A stretch of DNA of 22,294 bases from DSNY01 sp037446035 (GCA_037446035.1 JBBIJJ010000040.1:1-22294), one strand, 5' to 3'; numbered from the stretch's first letter, positions 7,221 to 14,755 are shown. Numbers and translations are program-made. Notes: generated by a model not told the origin, from the sequence alone.

Positions 7221-8735
7221 ATGACCGCCACGCCGCCGCCGGCCGCACCGCCGGACGACAACCAGATCGTCGCCGAGCGCCGCGCCAAGCTCGCCCGGCT
7301 GCGCGCACGGGGCCCGGCGTTTCCGAACGACTTCGTCCGCACGCAGCACGCCGGCGACCTGCAGGGCAAGTACGGCGGCTACCAGCGCGAGGCGCTGGCT
7401 AGCGAAAGCGTCGAGGTCGCCGTCGCCGGCCGCATGATGCTCAAGCGCGTGATGGGCAAGGCGAGCTTCGCGACCGTGCAGGACGCCTCCGGCCGCATCC
7501 AGTTCTACGTCACGCCGGAGGACATCGGCGCGGACGCCTACGAAGACTTCAAGCACTGGGACCTGGGCGACATCGTCGGCGCGCACGGCGTGCTGTTCAG
7601 GACGCAGAAAGGCGAGCTGTCGGTGCGCTGCCGCGCGCTGCGGCTGCTGGTCAAGTCCTTACGGCCCCTGCCCGACAAGTTCCACGGGCTGGAGGACAAG
7701 GAAGCGCGCTACCGCCAGCGCTACGTCGATCTGCTGATGAACGAGTCGGCGCGCACGACCTTCATCGTCCGCAGCCGCGCGATCGACGCGATGCGCCGCT
7801 TCATGACCGAGCACGGTTTCCTCGAGGTCGAAACCCCGATGCTGCAGGTGATCCCGGGTGGGGCCGCGGCCAAGCCTTTCGTCACCCACCACAACGCGCT
7901 CGGCATCGACATGTTTCTGCGCATCGCGCCCGAGTTGTATCTGAAGCGGCTGCTGGTCGGCGGCTTCGAGCGCGTGTTCGAGATCAACCGCAACTTCAGA
8001 AACGAGGGGCTTTCCCCGCGGCACAACCCCGAGTTCACGATGATGGAGTTCTATGCCGCGTACCACGACTACCGCTGGCTGATGGACTTCACCGAGGCGC
8101 TGCTGCGCGAAGTCACGCTCGCCGCCGCCGGTTCGGCCGTGCTCAACTACCAAGGAACGACGATCGATCTGTCCAGGCCGTTCGCGCGGCTGACGATCGT
8201 CGAAGCGATCAGGCGGCATGCGCCGCAGTACTCGGAGGCGCAGCTCGCCGACCGGGACTACCTGCATGCGGAGCTGGCGCGGCTGGGCAGCACGCACGCG
8301 CAGGAGTCTGGGCTGGGCGCGCTGCAACTGGCGCTGTTCGAGGAAACCGTGGAGACGAAGCTGGTGCAGCCGACCTACATCGTCGACTATCCGGTCGAGG
8401 TGTCGCCGCTGGCGCGAGCCTCGGACACACGGCCGGGCATCACGGAGCGGTTTGAGCTCTACATCGCCGGGCGCGAGACCGCTAACGGGTTTTCCGAATT
8501 GAACGACCCCGAGGACCAGGCCGCGCGCTTTCTCGAGCAGGTGAAGGCGCGCGCCGCCGGCGACGAGGAGGCGATGTACTACGACGCCGACTACATCCGT
8601 GCGCTCGAGTACGGCATGCCGCCGGCGGCCGGCTGCGGCGTCGGCGTCGACCGCTTCGTGATGTTGTTGACCGATACGCCGAGCATCCGTGACGTGCTGT
8701 TGTTTCCGCACATGCGTCCGGAGGAGCGCGGTTGA
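7221..8735 (+). CDS. lysS: Lysyl-tRNA synthetase, class II
   Basis: Charges tRNA-Lys with lysine in the cytosol. It has 504 residues, the usual length. An N-terminal OB-fold anticodon-binding domain spans about 65-148. The class II catalytic domain begins with EARYRQRYVDLL near 161-172. Motif 2 is FRNEGLSPRHNPEFTMMEFY at 259-278. Motif 3 is GCGVGVDRFVMLLTD starting at 471, followed by SIRDVLLFPHMRP. The N-terminus contains DNQIVAERRAKLARLR, typical of LysS. A purine-rich AAAGAAAG ribosome site precedes the ATG. The stop codon is overlapped by the TTG start of the downstream Nudix gene. Confidence 0.98.
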   Translation: MTATPPPAAPPDDNQIVAERRAKLARLRARGPAFPNDFVRTQHAGDLQGKYGGYQREALASESVEVAVAGRMMLKRVMGKASFATVQDASGRIQFYVTPEDIGADAYEDFKHWDLGDIVGAHGVLFRTQKGELSVRCRALRLLVKSLRPLPDKFHGLEDKEARYRQRYVDLLMNESARTTFIVRSRAIDAMRRFMTEHGFLEVETPMLQVIPGGAAAKPFVTHHNALGIDMFLRIAPELYLKRLLVGGFERVFEINRNFRNEGLSPRHNPEFTMMEFYAAYHDYRWLMDFTEALLREVTLAAAGSAVLNYQGTTIDLSRPFARLTIVEAIRRHAPQYSEAQLADRDYLHAELARLGSTHAQESGLGALQLALFEETVETKLVQPTYIVDYPVEVSPLARASDTRPGITERFELYIAGRETANGFSELNDPEDQAARFLEQVKARAAGDEEAMYYDADYIRALEYGMPPAAGCGVGVDRFVMLLTDTPSIRDVLLFPHMRPEERG

Positions 8736-9535
8736 AGGCCGATCCAGCACGCCTGCTGGCGCTGCAGCGGCGGCTGCTGGCGTGCGCCGATGTCCCGCCG
8801 CCGCAGGGCTGGGTTGCCGTTCGCATGGCGGGCCATCCGATCGGTACGGCGAGCCCGGAGGTCGCACGCTTTCTCGCTGCGCGCGAGCCGCGCTGCGCGC
8901 TGCGCAGCGCGGGACTCGAGTTCGTCACCGAAGGTCTGGACCTCCGTGCGCGCAGCGCGCTGCTCGCCGACGCTGCCTTCCGCTTGCGCGACGAAGGCCT
9001 GCTGCAGGGTTGGCGCGACGAACAACTCGACGTGCGTCCGCTCGACGGCGGCGCACCGCTAGCAACGATCGAGCGCGCCGCCTGTCGCGCGCTCGGCATC
9101 GCCACCCACGCCGTGCACATGAACGCGTTCACACGCGACGGTCGGCTGGTGGTCGCGCGGCGCGCCGATCACAAGCCGATCGATCCCGGGCTGTGGGACA
9201 ACCTGGTCGGCGGCATGGTCGCCGCCGGCGAAAGCGAACTCGAAGCGCTCGCGCGCGAAGCGCACGAGGAGGCCGGCCTCGATTTGGCGCAACTGCCACT
9301 CGCGCGCGGCGGGTTCCTGCGCGAACGCCGCCCCGTGCCCGAGGGTTACCTGGTCGAGTCCGTGCAGGTATTCGACGCCAACCTGCCGCCGGGAATACAA
9401 CCGCACAACCGCGATGGTGAAGTTGCGCGAATCGAATCGCGCGAGATCGACGCCGTGCTCGACGCGATCGAACGCGACGCCTTCACGCTCGAAGCGGCGC
9501 TGGTCACGATCGACGGCCTGCTGCGGGGCGCATGA
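8732..9535 (+). CDS. Nudix hydrolase with N-terminal DUF4743 domain
   Basis: This 267-residue protein has an N-terminal DUF4743-like region (about 1-125) and a Nudix hydrolase domain. Its Nudix box fits the consensus exactly: G161, E167, the RE pair at 175-176, EE at 179-180, and G182 followed by Leu. LWDNLVGGMVAAGE before the box is typical of the thiamine-pyrophosphokinase-associated subgroup (yeast Tnr3-like). Members of that subgroup hydrolyse oxidised or otherwise damaged thiamine diphosphate; this assignment is by resemblance only. The start is TTG at 8732-8734, overlapping the lysS TGA by 4 bases. GGAGGA six bases upstream makes this unusual start convincing. The end overlaps the ATG of the transporter gene, so the lysS-Nudix-sbtAB genes form a coupled run. 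Confidence 0.87.
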   Translation: MKADPARLLALQRRLLACADVPPPQGWVAVRMAGHPIGTASPEVARFLAAREPRCALRSAGLEFVTEGLDLRARSALLADAAFRLRDEGLLQGWRDEQLDVRPLDGGAPLATIERAACRALGIATHAVHMNAFTRDGRLVVARRADHKPIDPGLWDNLVGGMVAAGESELEALAREAHEEAGLDLAQLPLARGGFLRERRPVPEGYLVESVQVFDANLPPGIQPHNRDGEVARIESREIDAVLDAIERDAFTLEAALVTIDGLLRGA

Positions 9536-10467
9536 TCGATCCGGTCGTCTTCTTCTTTCTGCTCGGCGTGCTGGCGCGGCTTGCGAAGAGCGACCTGCGC
9601 CTGCCCGAAGCCCTGTACGAAGCGCTGTCGATCTACCTGCTGCTGGCGATCGGACTGAAGGGCGGCACGCAGCTCGCGCAGCAGCCGCTGGCAGCCGTGC
9701 TGCCGCAGGCGCTGGCGGCGATCGCGCTCGGCGCGACGATCCCGCTGCTGCTGTTTCCGCTGCTGTTGCGCATCGGCGGAGTGTCGCGCGCCGACAGCGC
9801 GTCGATCGCGGCGCACTACGGCTCGGTTTCGGTGGTCACCTTCGCCGTCGGTCTGAGCGTGCTGGCGCAGCGGAAGATTCCCGCCGAGCCGCACCTGCCG
9901 CTGCTGGTCGCACTGATGGAAGCGCCGGGCATCGTCACCGGCATCGTGCTCGCCCGGCTCGGCGGCACACAGCGCATCGCCTGGGGCACCCTGGCGCATG
10001 AGGTCGTGTTCGGCAAGAGCGTGCTGCTGCTGCTCGGCGGGCTGACGATCGGCGCGCTCGCTGGCCCCAGCAGACTGGCGCCGATCGAGCCGCTGTTCGT
10101 GGACCTGTTCAAGGGCGTGCTGGCGCTGTTCCTGCTTGAAATGGGACTGGTCGCGGGCGCACGGGTGGCGGATCTGAAACGCGCCGGCCCCTTCCTCGTC
10201 GTCTTCGGAATCGCCGCACCGCTCGCACTGGGTGCGCTCGGCGCAGTGGTCGGTCATTTTGTCGGGTTGAGCCTCGGCGGCACGGCACTGCTGGCCACGC
10301 TGGCGGCCAGCGCCTCCTACATCGCGGCGCCGGCGGCGATGCGGATCGCGGTGCCGGAGGCCAATCCTGCGCTGTCGATCGGCGTGGCGCTCGGCGTCAC
10401 GTTCCCGTTCAACATCACGGTCGGCATTCCGGTCTATCTTCAGTACGCGCGCTGGCTGAAGGGCTGA
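9532..10467 (+). CDS. sbtA: SbtA-type sodium-dependent bicarbonate transporter
   Basis: Polytopic inner-membrane protein of 311 residues in the SbtA/DUF897 family, whose cyanobacterial members import bicarbonate with sodium. Family-typical segments are LRLPEALYEALSIYLLLAIG near 23-42 followed by LKGG, then AHYGSVSVVTFAVG, MEAPGIVTG, LFLLEMGLVAG, and near the C-terminus ASASYIAAPAAMR with GVTFPFNITVGIPVY. About ten hydrophobic helices in two similar halves can be seen. It starts by an ATGA overlap with the Nudix gene and is followed 2 bases later by a PII-like gene, the standard SbtA-SbtB arrangement. The substrate in proteobacterial homologues is less well established than in cyanobacteria, so bicarbonate transport is inferred. 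Confidence 0.88.
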   Translation: MIDPVVFFFLLGVLARLAKSDLRLPEALYEALSIYLLLAIGLKGGTQLAQQPLAAVLPQALAAIALGATIPLLLFPLLLRIGGVSRADSASIAAHYGSVSVVTFAVGLSVLAQRKIPAEPHLPLLVALMEAPGIVTGIVLARLGGTQRIAWGTLAHEVVFGKSVLLLLGGLTIGALAGPSRLAPIEPLFVDLFKGVLALFLLEMGLVAGARVADLKRAGPFLVVFGIAAPLALGALGAVVGHFVGLSLGGTALLATLAASASYIAAPAAMRIAVPEANPALSIGVALGVTFPFNITVGIPVYLQYARWLKG

Positions 10468-10469
10468 AC

Positions 10470-10772
10470 ATGCAGTCGCACCCGAAAACGCTGCTGGTGA
10501 TCATCGCCGAAGCGGCGCTCGAAAAGGCGTTGATCCACGACGCGCGCACGTTCGGTGCGCACGGCTACACGATCACCGACGTGCGCGGCGGCGGCGAACG
10601 CGGCGAGCGCGAAGCGGCGTGGGAGGCCGATCGCTCGATCGAGATGAAGGTGATCTGCGCCGACGCGGTCGCCGAACGCCTGGCGTCGCACGTGCTCGCG
10701 AGCTACGCGCCGCACTACGCGGTGACGCTGTTTACCGCCGAGGTCGGCGTGTTCCGCCCGCAGAAGTTCTGA
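10470..10772 (+). CDS. sbtB: PII-like signalling protein SbtB
   Basis: Small 100-residue protein with the PII-like ferredoxin fold pattern: strand KTLLVIIAEAALEKALI, helix, GAHGYTITDVRGGGERGER leading into the T-loop, strand IEMKVICADAVAERLASHVL and final strand AVTLFTAEVGVFRPQKF. SbtB proteins bind adenine nucleotides and bind to SbtA to gate it; here the partner gene lies immediately upstream. Compared with cyanobacterial SbtB as I remember it, the T-loop is short and the C-terminal extension with the paired cysteines is missing, so redox control of that kind is not expected. GAAGGG lies 6 bases before the ATG. The TGA stop coincides with the left end of a 210 bp repeat element. Confidence 0.8.
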   Translation: MQSHPKTLLVIIAEAALEKALIHDARTFGAHGYTITDVRGGGERGEREAAWEADRSIEMKVICADAVAERLASHVLASYAPHYAVTLFTAEVGVFRPQKF

Positions 10773-10980
10773 GAAGCTGTGAAGATTTCGTCGCGAGCGG
10801 GCCGCTGGCTAGGCGCACGGAGCACAGGGCCGAGACATATCAAGTAGATAGGCGAGGCCCGAAAACGCAGTTTCGGCGCAGGCTCACATCGGCAGAGCCG
10901 ATGTGAAGCGAAGCGGCCGGAGCCAACACCGCGCAACGACGCCAGCGGACCGCGCAGCAGAAAGATTCACAGCTTCTGAG
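10769..10980. repeat. MITE-like inverted-repeat element between sbtB and iscX
   Basis: A 212-base non-coding unit bounded by near-perfect 15-base inverted repeats: CTGAGAAGCTGTGAA at 10769-10783 and its complement at 10966-10980, 14 of 15 matching. The arms stay complementary further in (CCGCTGGC at 10802-10809 against GCCAGCGG at 10941-10948). TTCTGAG occurs as a direct repeat at both ends (10767-10773 and 10974-10980), resembling a target duplication. The interior holds hairpins at 10859-10876 (CCGAAA/TTTCGG) and 10884-10906. No convincing reading frame lies inside. Its position between convergent operons, touching the sbtB stop, suggests a non-autonomous mobile repeat that may act as a bidirectional transcript end. 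Multicopy status cannot be tested here. Confidence 0.65.
10884..10906. other. Perfect 10-bp hairpin inside the repeat element
   Basis: TCACATCGGC and GCCGATGTGA flank a three-base AGA loop, a perfect 10-bp stem. No T-tract follows on either strand, so it is not a standard intrinsic terminator, but it would form in RNA from both convergent operons. Confidence 0.8.
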
Positions 10981-10982
10981 TC

Positions 10983-11177
10983 TCACTTCACCTCGTCGAT
11001 CCACGCCATCTGGATCGCTTCGAGGATCTTCTCGCCGGAGCGCTTCGGATCGTCGGTAAAGCCGGGCAGCTCGCACACCCAGCGGTGCAGGTCGACGAAA
11101 TTGACGTACTGCGGGTCGACATCCGGGTGCTTCTCCGCCAGCGCGAGCGCGATCTCGAGCGAGTCGGTCCACTTCAT
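10983..11177 (-). CDS. iscX: Fe-S cluster assembly protein IscX
   Basis: Small acidic protein of 64 residues (MKWTDSLEIALALAEKHPDV to MAWIDEVK) matching IscX/YfhJ, which binds IscS and iron and modulates the rate of cluster assembly. Conserved features are MKWTD, DVDPQYVNFVDLHRWV and the C-terminal IQMAWIDE. The start ATG overlaps the ferredoxin TGA by 4 bases (ATGA) and has AGGAGGG six bases upstream. It is the last gene of the isc operon. A longer in-frame extension to 11480 merely shadows the ferredoxin gene. Confidence 0.95.
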   Translation of the reverse strand: MKWTDSLEIALALAEKHPDVDPQYVNFVDLHRWVCELPGFTDDPKRSGEKILEAIQMAWIDEVK

Positions 11178-11515
11178 CGACCGCCCTCCTTCACCTGGTT
11201 GATCGTGTACTTGGGGATCTCGATCACGAGATCCTTGTCCTTGACGATCGCCTGGCACGACAGACGCGAAGTCGGCGTGAGCCCCCAGGCCTTGTCGAGG
11301 AGATCGTCCTCGTCCTCGTCGCTCGGGTCGAGCGTGTCGAAGCCTTCGCGCACGATCACGTGGCAGGTCGTGCAGGCGCACGACATCTCGCACGCGTGTT
11401 CGATCTCGATGTCGTTCGCCAGCAGGTTCTCGCAGATGCTCTTGCCCGGCACGGCCTCGATCGTCGCGCCGGCGGGGCAAAGCTCCTCATGCGGCAGGAC
11501 GGTGATGTTCGGCAT
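11174..11515 (-). CDS. fdx: ISC-type [2Fe-2S] ferredoxin
   Basis: Adrenodoxin-like ferredoxin that supplies electrons for cluster assembly on IscU. The protein has 113 residues (E. coli Fdx 111). Cluster ligands are Cys42, Cys48, Cys51 and Cys87, and the extra Cys46 typical of ISC ferredoxins is present in HACEMSCACTTC. LPHEELCPAGA at the N-terminus and DDLLDKAWGLTPTSRLSCQA are diagnostic. I chose the ATG at 11513-11515 (MPNITVLPHEE) because family members begin this way. An in-frame GTG two codons upstream (11519-11521) overlaps the hscA stop and is a possible coupled alternative. Confidence 0.97.
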   Translation of the reverse strand: MPNITVLPHEELCPAGATIEAVPGKSICENLLANDIEIEHACEMSCACTTCHVIVREGFDTLDPSDEDEDDLLDKAWGLTPTSRLSCQAIVKDKDLVIEIPKYTINQVKEGGR

Positions 11516-11517
11516 GC

Positions 11518-13389
11518 TCACTTGGGCAGCACTTCGTCGACGCGCCGCCCCGCGAGCGCCGCGCGGATCGTGCGGTCCATCCGGCGCGCGGCGAATTCCT
11601 CGGTACCGTGCGCGAGCCTGTCGATCGCCGCCTTGATGGCGAGATGCTCGTCGCCGCGCGCGATGTCGATCAGTTCGCGCAGCAGGCGTTCGACCTCGGC
11701 GCGCTCGGCATCGTCCAGCAGGTCGGCATCGGCGGCGAGCGCGGCACTCGTCGCTTCGATCAGGCGCTGCGCTTCCACTTGCTGCTCACGCAGCGCGCGC
11801 GCGGCGACGTCGGCTTCGGCCGCGCCGATCGAGTCCTGCAGCATGCGCGCGATCTCCTCGTCGCTCAGCCCATACGATGGTTTCACGACGATCGCTGCCT
11901 CGACGCCGCTCGTCGTTTCGTGCGCCGACACCGAAAGCAGGCCGTCGGCGTCGACCTGGAAAGTGACGCGGATGCGGGCGGCGCCGGCCGCCATCGGCGG
12001 AATGCCGCGCAGTTCGAAGCGGGCGAGCGAGCGGCAGTCGGACACCAACTCGCGTTCGCCCTGTACGACGTGGATCGCCATCGCCGTCTGGCCGTCGCGG
12101 AAGGTCGTGAACTCCTGCGCGCGCGCCACCGGGATCGTCGAGTTGCGCGGGATGATCTTCTCGACCAGCCCGCCCATCGTCTCCAGGCCCAGCGACAGCG
12201 GGATCACGTCGAGCAGCAGCCAGTCCTCCCCCGGTGCGTGATTGCCGGCGAGCAGGTTGGCCTGCATCGCCGCACCCAGCGCGACGACCTTGTCCGGGTC
12301 GATGTCGATCAACGGTTCCCGACCGAACAGGTCGGCGACCGCCTTGCGCACGTGGGGCATGCGCGTGGCGCCGCCGACCATCACCACACCTTTGACGTCG
12401 GCCGGCTTCAGTCCGGCGTCGCGCAGCGCACGCCGCGCGGCGTCGAGCGTCTTGTGCACGAGATGTTGCGTCATGCCCGCAAAGATGTCGCGCTTGATCG
12501 TCAGGTTGATCCAGCGGCCCTGGCTCAGGCGCGCCTGGATCGTCGCGCTGTCTTTCGCCGACAGCGCTTCCTTGGCCGCGCGCGCCTTGACCGTCAGCAG
12601 GCTGGTGTCCTCGGGCGGCAGCAGCGACAGATCGGCCTGCTCCAGCGCCCAGCAGTACAGGCGATGGTCGAAGTCATCGCCGCCCAACGCGGTGTCGCCA
12701 CCCGTGGCAAGCACCTCGAACACGCCCTTGGTCAGCTTCAGAATCGAGATATCGAAGGTCCCGCCGCCGAGGTCGTAGACCGCGTAGACGCCTTCGGCGG
12801 CGTTGTCGAGCCCGTAGGCGAGTGCGGCCGCGGTCGGCTCGTTCAACAGCCGCAGCACGTTCAATCCGGCCAGCCGCGCCGCGTCGCGCGTGGCCTGCCG
12901 CTGCGCGTCGTCGAAATACGCCGGAACGGTGACGACCGCGCCGACCAGCTCGCCGCCGAGCGCAGCCTCGGCGCGTTCGCGCAGGACCCTGAGGATCTCC
13001 GCCGATACCTCGACCGGGCTCTTGACGCCCGTGACGGTGCGGATCTGCAGCATGCCGGGCGCGTCGACGAAGTCGTACGGCAGGTTCTCGACGTGCTCGA
13101 CGTCCTTCACACCGCGGCCCATGAAGCGCTTGACGGACACGATCGTGTTGCGCGGGTCGGCGGCCCGATGGGCGAGCGCTTCGGCGCCGACCTCGACGCC
13201 GCCGTCGGCGCGGTAGCGCACCACCGACGGCAGCAGCGCCCTGCCTTGCTCGTCCTCGAGCACGACCGCAAGGCTGTTGCGGACGGTGGCGACCAGCGAA
13301 TTGGTTGTTCCCAGATCGATACCGACCGCCAGACGCCGCTCGTGCGGCGCCGGCGACATGCCGGGTTCGGCGATCTGCAGCAGCGCCAT
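11518..13389 (-). CDS. hscA: Fe-S assembly chaperone HscA (Hsp70 family)
   Basis: Specialised Hsp70 that, with HscB, promotes transfer of the cluster from IscU to acceptor proteins by binding the LPPVK motif of IscU. It has 623 residues, typical for HscA. The nucleotide-binding domain has IDLGTTNSLVAT (DLGTTNS at 25-31), then AVVTVPAYFDDAQRQATRDA, LLNEPTAAALAYGLD and VYDLGGGTFDISIL. The HscA-specific segment GRWINLTIKRDIF and the substrate domain LLLDVIPLSLGLETMGGLVEK follow. The ATG lies 3 bases after the hscB stop. Confidence 0.97.
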   Translation of the reverse strand: MALLQIAEPGMSPAPHERRLAVGIDLGTTNSLVATVRNSLAVVLEDEQGRALLPSVVRYRADGGVEVGAEALAHRAADPRNTIVSVKRFMGRGVKDVEHVENLPYDFVDAPGMLQIRTVTGVKSPVEVSAEILRVLRERAEAALGGELVGAVVTVPAYFDDAQRQATRDAARLAGLNVLRLLNEPTAAALAYGLDNAAEGVYAVYDLGGGTFDISILKLTKGVFEVLATGGDTALGGDDFDHRLYCWALEQADLSLLPPEDTSLLTVKARAAKEALSAKDSATIQARLSQGRWINLTIKRDIFAGMTQHLVHKTLDAARRALRDAGLKPADVKGVVMVGGATRMPHVRKAVADLFGREPLIDIDPDKVVALGAAMQANLLAGNHAPGEDWLLLDVIPLSLGLETMGGLVEKIIPRNSTIPVARAQEFTTFRDGQTAMAIHVVQGERELVSDCRSLARFELRGIPPMAAGAARIRVTFQVDADGLLSVSAHETTSGVEAAIVVKPSYGLSDEEIARMLQDSIGAAEADVAARALREQQVEAQRLIEATSAALAADADLLDDAERAEVERLLRELIDIARGDEHLAIKAAIDRLAHGTEEFAARRMDRTIRAALAGRRVDEVLPK

Positions 13390-13392
13390 CGC

Positions 13393-13920
13393 TCAGGCGG
13401 CCTCGATGTCGGCGGCGGAGACTTCGTCGCCGAACTTCTCGATGAACATCAGCTGCCGCACCAGATCGGCCGCGCGCTGGTAGTCGCGCGCGCGGTCCAA
13501 CGCCTCGGCCAGGTCTGCAAGCGTCTCGTTGCGCAAACGATGCAATTCCCCGCGCAAGCGCGCGAGCGCTGCGTGGTCGTGGGCGTCGCGCGCCTCGGCG
13601 AGTGCCTCGCGCCACTCGAGCTGCCGCGCGAGGAAGTCCGGCGGCATCGCCGTGTTCGATTCCGCCGCGATCGCCGCGCCATGGCGCTCACACAGATACG
13701 CCGCGCGCTTGACCGGCGAGCGCAGCGTCTGGAAGGCTTCGTTCGCGCGCGTAGCCCATTGCATCGCGACACGCCGCTCGGCTGCCGATGCGGCGGCGTA
13801 GCGGTCGGGATGCACGCGTTCCTGCACCTGCCGATAGGCGCGCTCAAGCGCATCGGTGTCGAGCGCGAAGCGCGGCTCGAGGCCGAACAGGGCGAAGTGG
13901 TCCGCAGCGCTTGTCGTCAC
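13393..13920 (-). CDS. hscB: Fe-S assembly co-chaperone HscB (J-domain)
   Basis: J-domain protein of 175 residues that stimulates HscA and delivers IscU to it. The J-domain shows DHFALFGLEPRFALDTDAL and the catalytic HPD at 37-39 (RVHPDRY), followed by the ATRANEAFQTLRSPVKRAAYL segment. The C-terminal three-helix IscU-binding domain contains FLARQLEWREALAEAR and ends LVRQLMFIEKFGDEV. The start is GTG at 13918-13920; no in-frame ATG lies before the J-domain, and no clear Shine-Dalgarno is seen. It is separated from iscA by 77 bases that contain an inverted repeat. Confidence 0.95.
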   Translation of the reverse strand: MTTSAADHFALFGLEPRFALDTDALERAYRQVQERVHPDRYAAASAAERRVAMQWATRANEAFQTLRSPVKRAAYLCERHGAAIAAESNTAMPPDFLARQLEWREALAEARDAHDHAALARLRGELHRLRNETLADLAEALDRARDYQRAADLVRQLMFIEKFGDEVSAADIEAA

Positions 13921-13931
13921 GGAAGTCGGGT

Positions 13932-13960
13932 CGGCTGCAGCGGCCGCCGCGACGCAGCCG
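13932..13960. other. Inverted repeat between iscA and hscB
   Basis: CGGCTGC at 13932-13938 pairs with GCAGCCG at 13954-13960, and the loop contains the palindrome GCGGCCGC. It lies in the longest internal gap of the isc operon. There is no T-tract, so it is better viewed as a possible RNA processing or stability structure than a terminator. Confidence 0.45.
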
Positions 13961-13997
13961 CGCCGAACGGCCCGACGGCGCGCCGACCGCGGGAAGT

Positions 13998-14321
13998 TCA
14001 GACGTTGAAGGACTCGCCGCAGCCGCAGCGGTTCTTCTCTTTGGGGTTGTTGAATCGGAATCCTTCGTTCAGACCTTCGCGCACGAAGTCGAGTTCGGTA
14101 CCGTCGATGTAGGCGAGGCTCTTGGGGTCGACCAGGATGCGCACGCCATGGCTCTCGAACTGCTGATCGTCGGGGTTGATCGCGTCAGCATACTCAAGCT
14201 TGTACGCCATGCCGGAACAACCGGTCGTGCGCACGCCCAGGCGCAGACCGATGCCCTTGCCCCGTTTGCTGATGAAGTCGGCGACGTGGCGCGCCGCCCG
14301 TTCCGTCATCGTCACCGCCAT
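13998..14321 (-). CDS. iscA: Iron-sulfur cluster assembly protein IscA
   Basis: A-type carrier protein of 107 residues that delivers clusters to target proteins. The three conserved cysteines are at 35 (TTGCSGMAYKLEY), 99 and 101 (NRCGCGESFNV). MAVTMTERAARHV is the typical N-terminus, and GGAGA lies 6 bases upstream of the ATG at 14319-14321. A longer in-frame extension runs into iscU and is not credible. It starts 20 bases after iscU. Confidence 0.97.
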   Translation of the reverse strand: MAVTMTERAARHVADFISKRGKGIGLRLGVRTTGCSGMAYKLEYADAINPDDQQFESHGVRILVDPKSLAYIDGTELDFVREGLNEGFRFNNPKEKNRCGCGESFNV

Positions 14322-14341
14322 CGATTTCTCCGTCGCCCCGA

Positions 14342-14755
14342 CTAGGCCGCCGCCTTCTGCTCGACCGGCTCGGCCAGCCCGTGCTTCTGTCGGTAGTCCT
14401 TGATCGCAGCCTTGATCGCGTCCTCGGCCAGGATCGAGCAGTGGATCTTTACCGGGGGCAGCGCGAGTTCCTCGGCGATCTGCGTGTTCTTCAGCTGCAT
14501 GGCCTGATCGAGCGTCTTGCCCTTGACCCATTCGGTGACCAGCGACGACGAAGCGATCGCCGAGCCGCAGCCGTAGGTCTTGAAGCGCGCGTCCTCGATG
14601 ACGCCCTGCGCGTTGACCTTGATCTGCAGCTTCATCACGTCGCCGCACGCCGGCGCCCCGACCATGCCGGTGCCGACACTGCCGTCGCTCTTGTCGAAGG
14701 AGCCGACGTTGCGCGGGTTCTCGTAGTGGTCGATGACTTTTTCGCTGTACGCCAT
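14342..14755 (-). CDS. iscU: Fe-S cluster scaffold protein IscU
   Basis: Scaffold on which the [2Fe-2S] cluster is assembled from IscS-derived sulfur. The 137-residue protein begins MAYSEKVIDHYENPRNVGSF. Cluster ligands are Cys37 (GAPACGDVMKLQI), Asp39, Cys63 (YGCGSAIASSS) and Cys106 (HCSILAEDAI). The HscA recognition motif LPPVK is at 99-103. A slightly extended Ala-rich tail (VEQKAAA) ends the protein. AGGA is well spaced before the ATG. Confidence 0.98.
   Translation of the reverse strand: MAYSEKVIDHYENPRNVGSFDKSDGSVGTGMVGAPACGDVMKLQIKVNAQGVIEDARFKTYGCGSAIASSSLVTEWVKGKTLDQAMQLKNTQIAEELALPPVKIHCSILAEDAIKAAIKDYRQKHGLAEPVEQKAAA

Noticed and set aside
10715..10936. Reading frames on both strands running through the inverted-repeat element
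   Set aside because: They overlap sbtB and the palindromic repeat, have no family resemblance, and follow the symmetry of the element rather than codon bias.
11608..14112. Very long plus-strand reading frame (834 codons) opposite hscA and hscB
   Set aside because: It is antisense to clearly conserved genes; long antisense frames are expected in GC-rich DNA and its product is Arg/Asp/Gly-rich without motifs.
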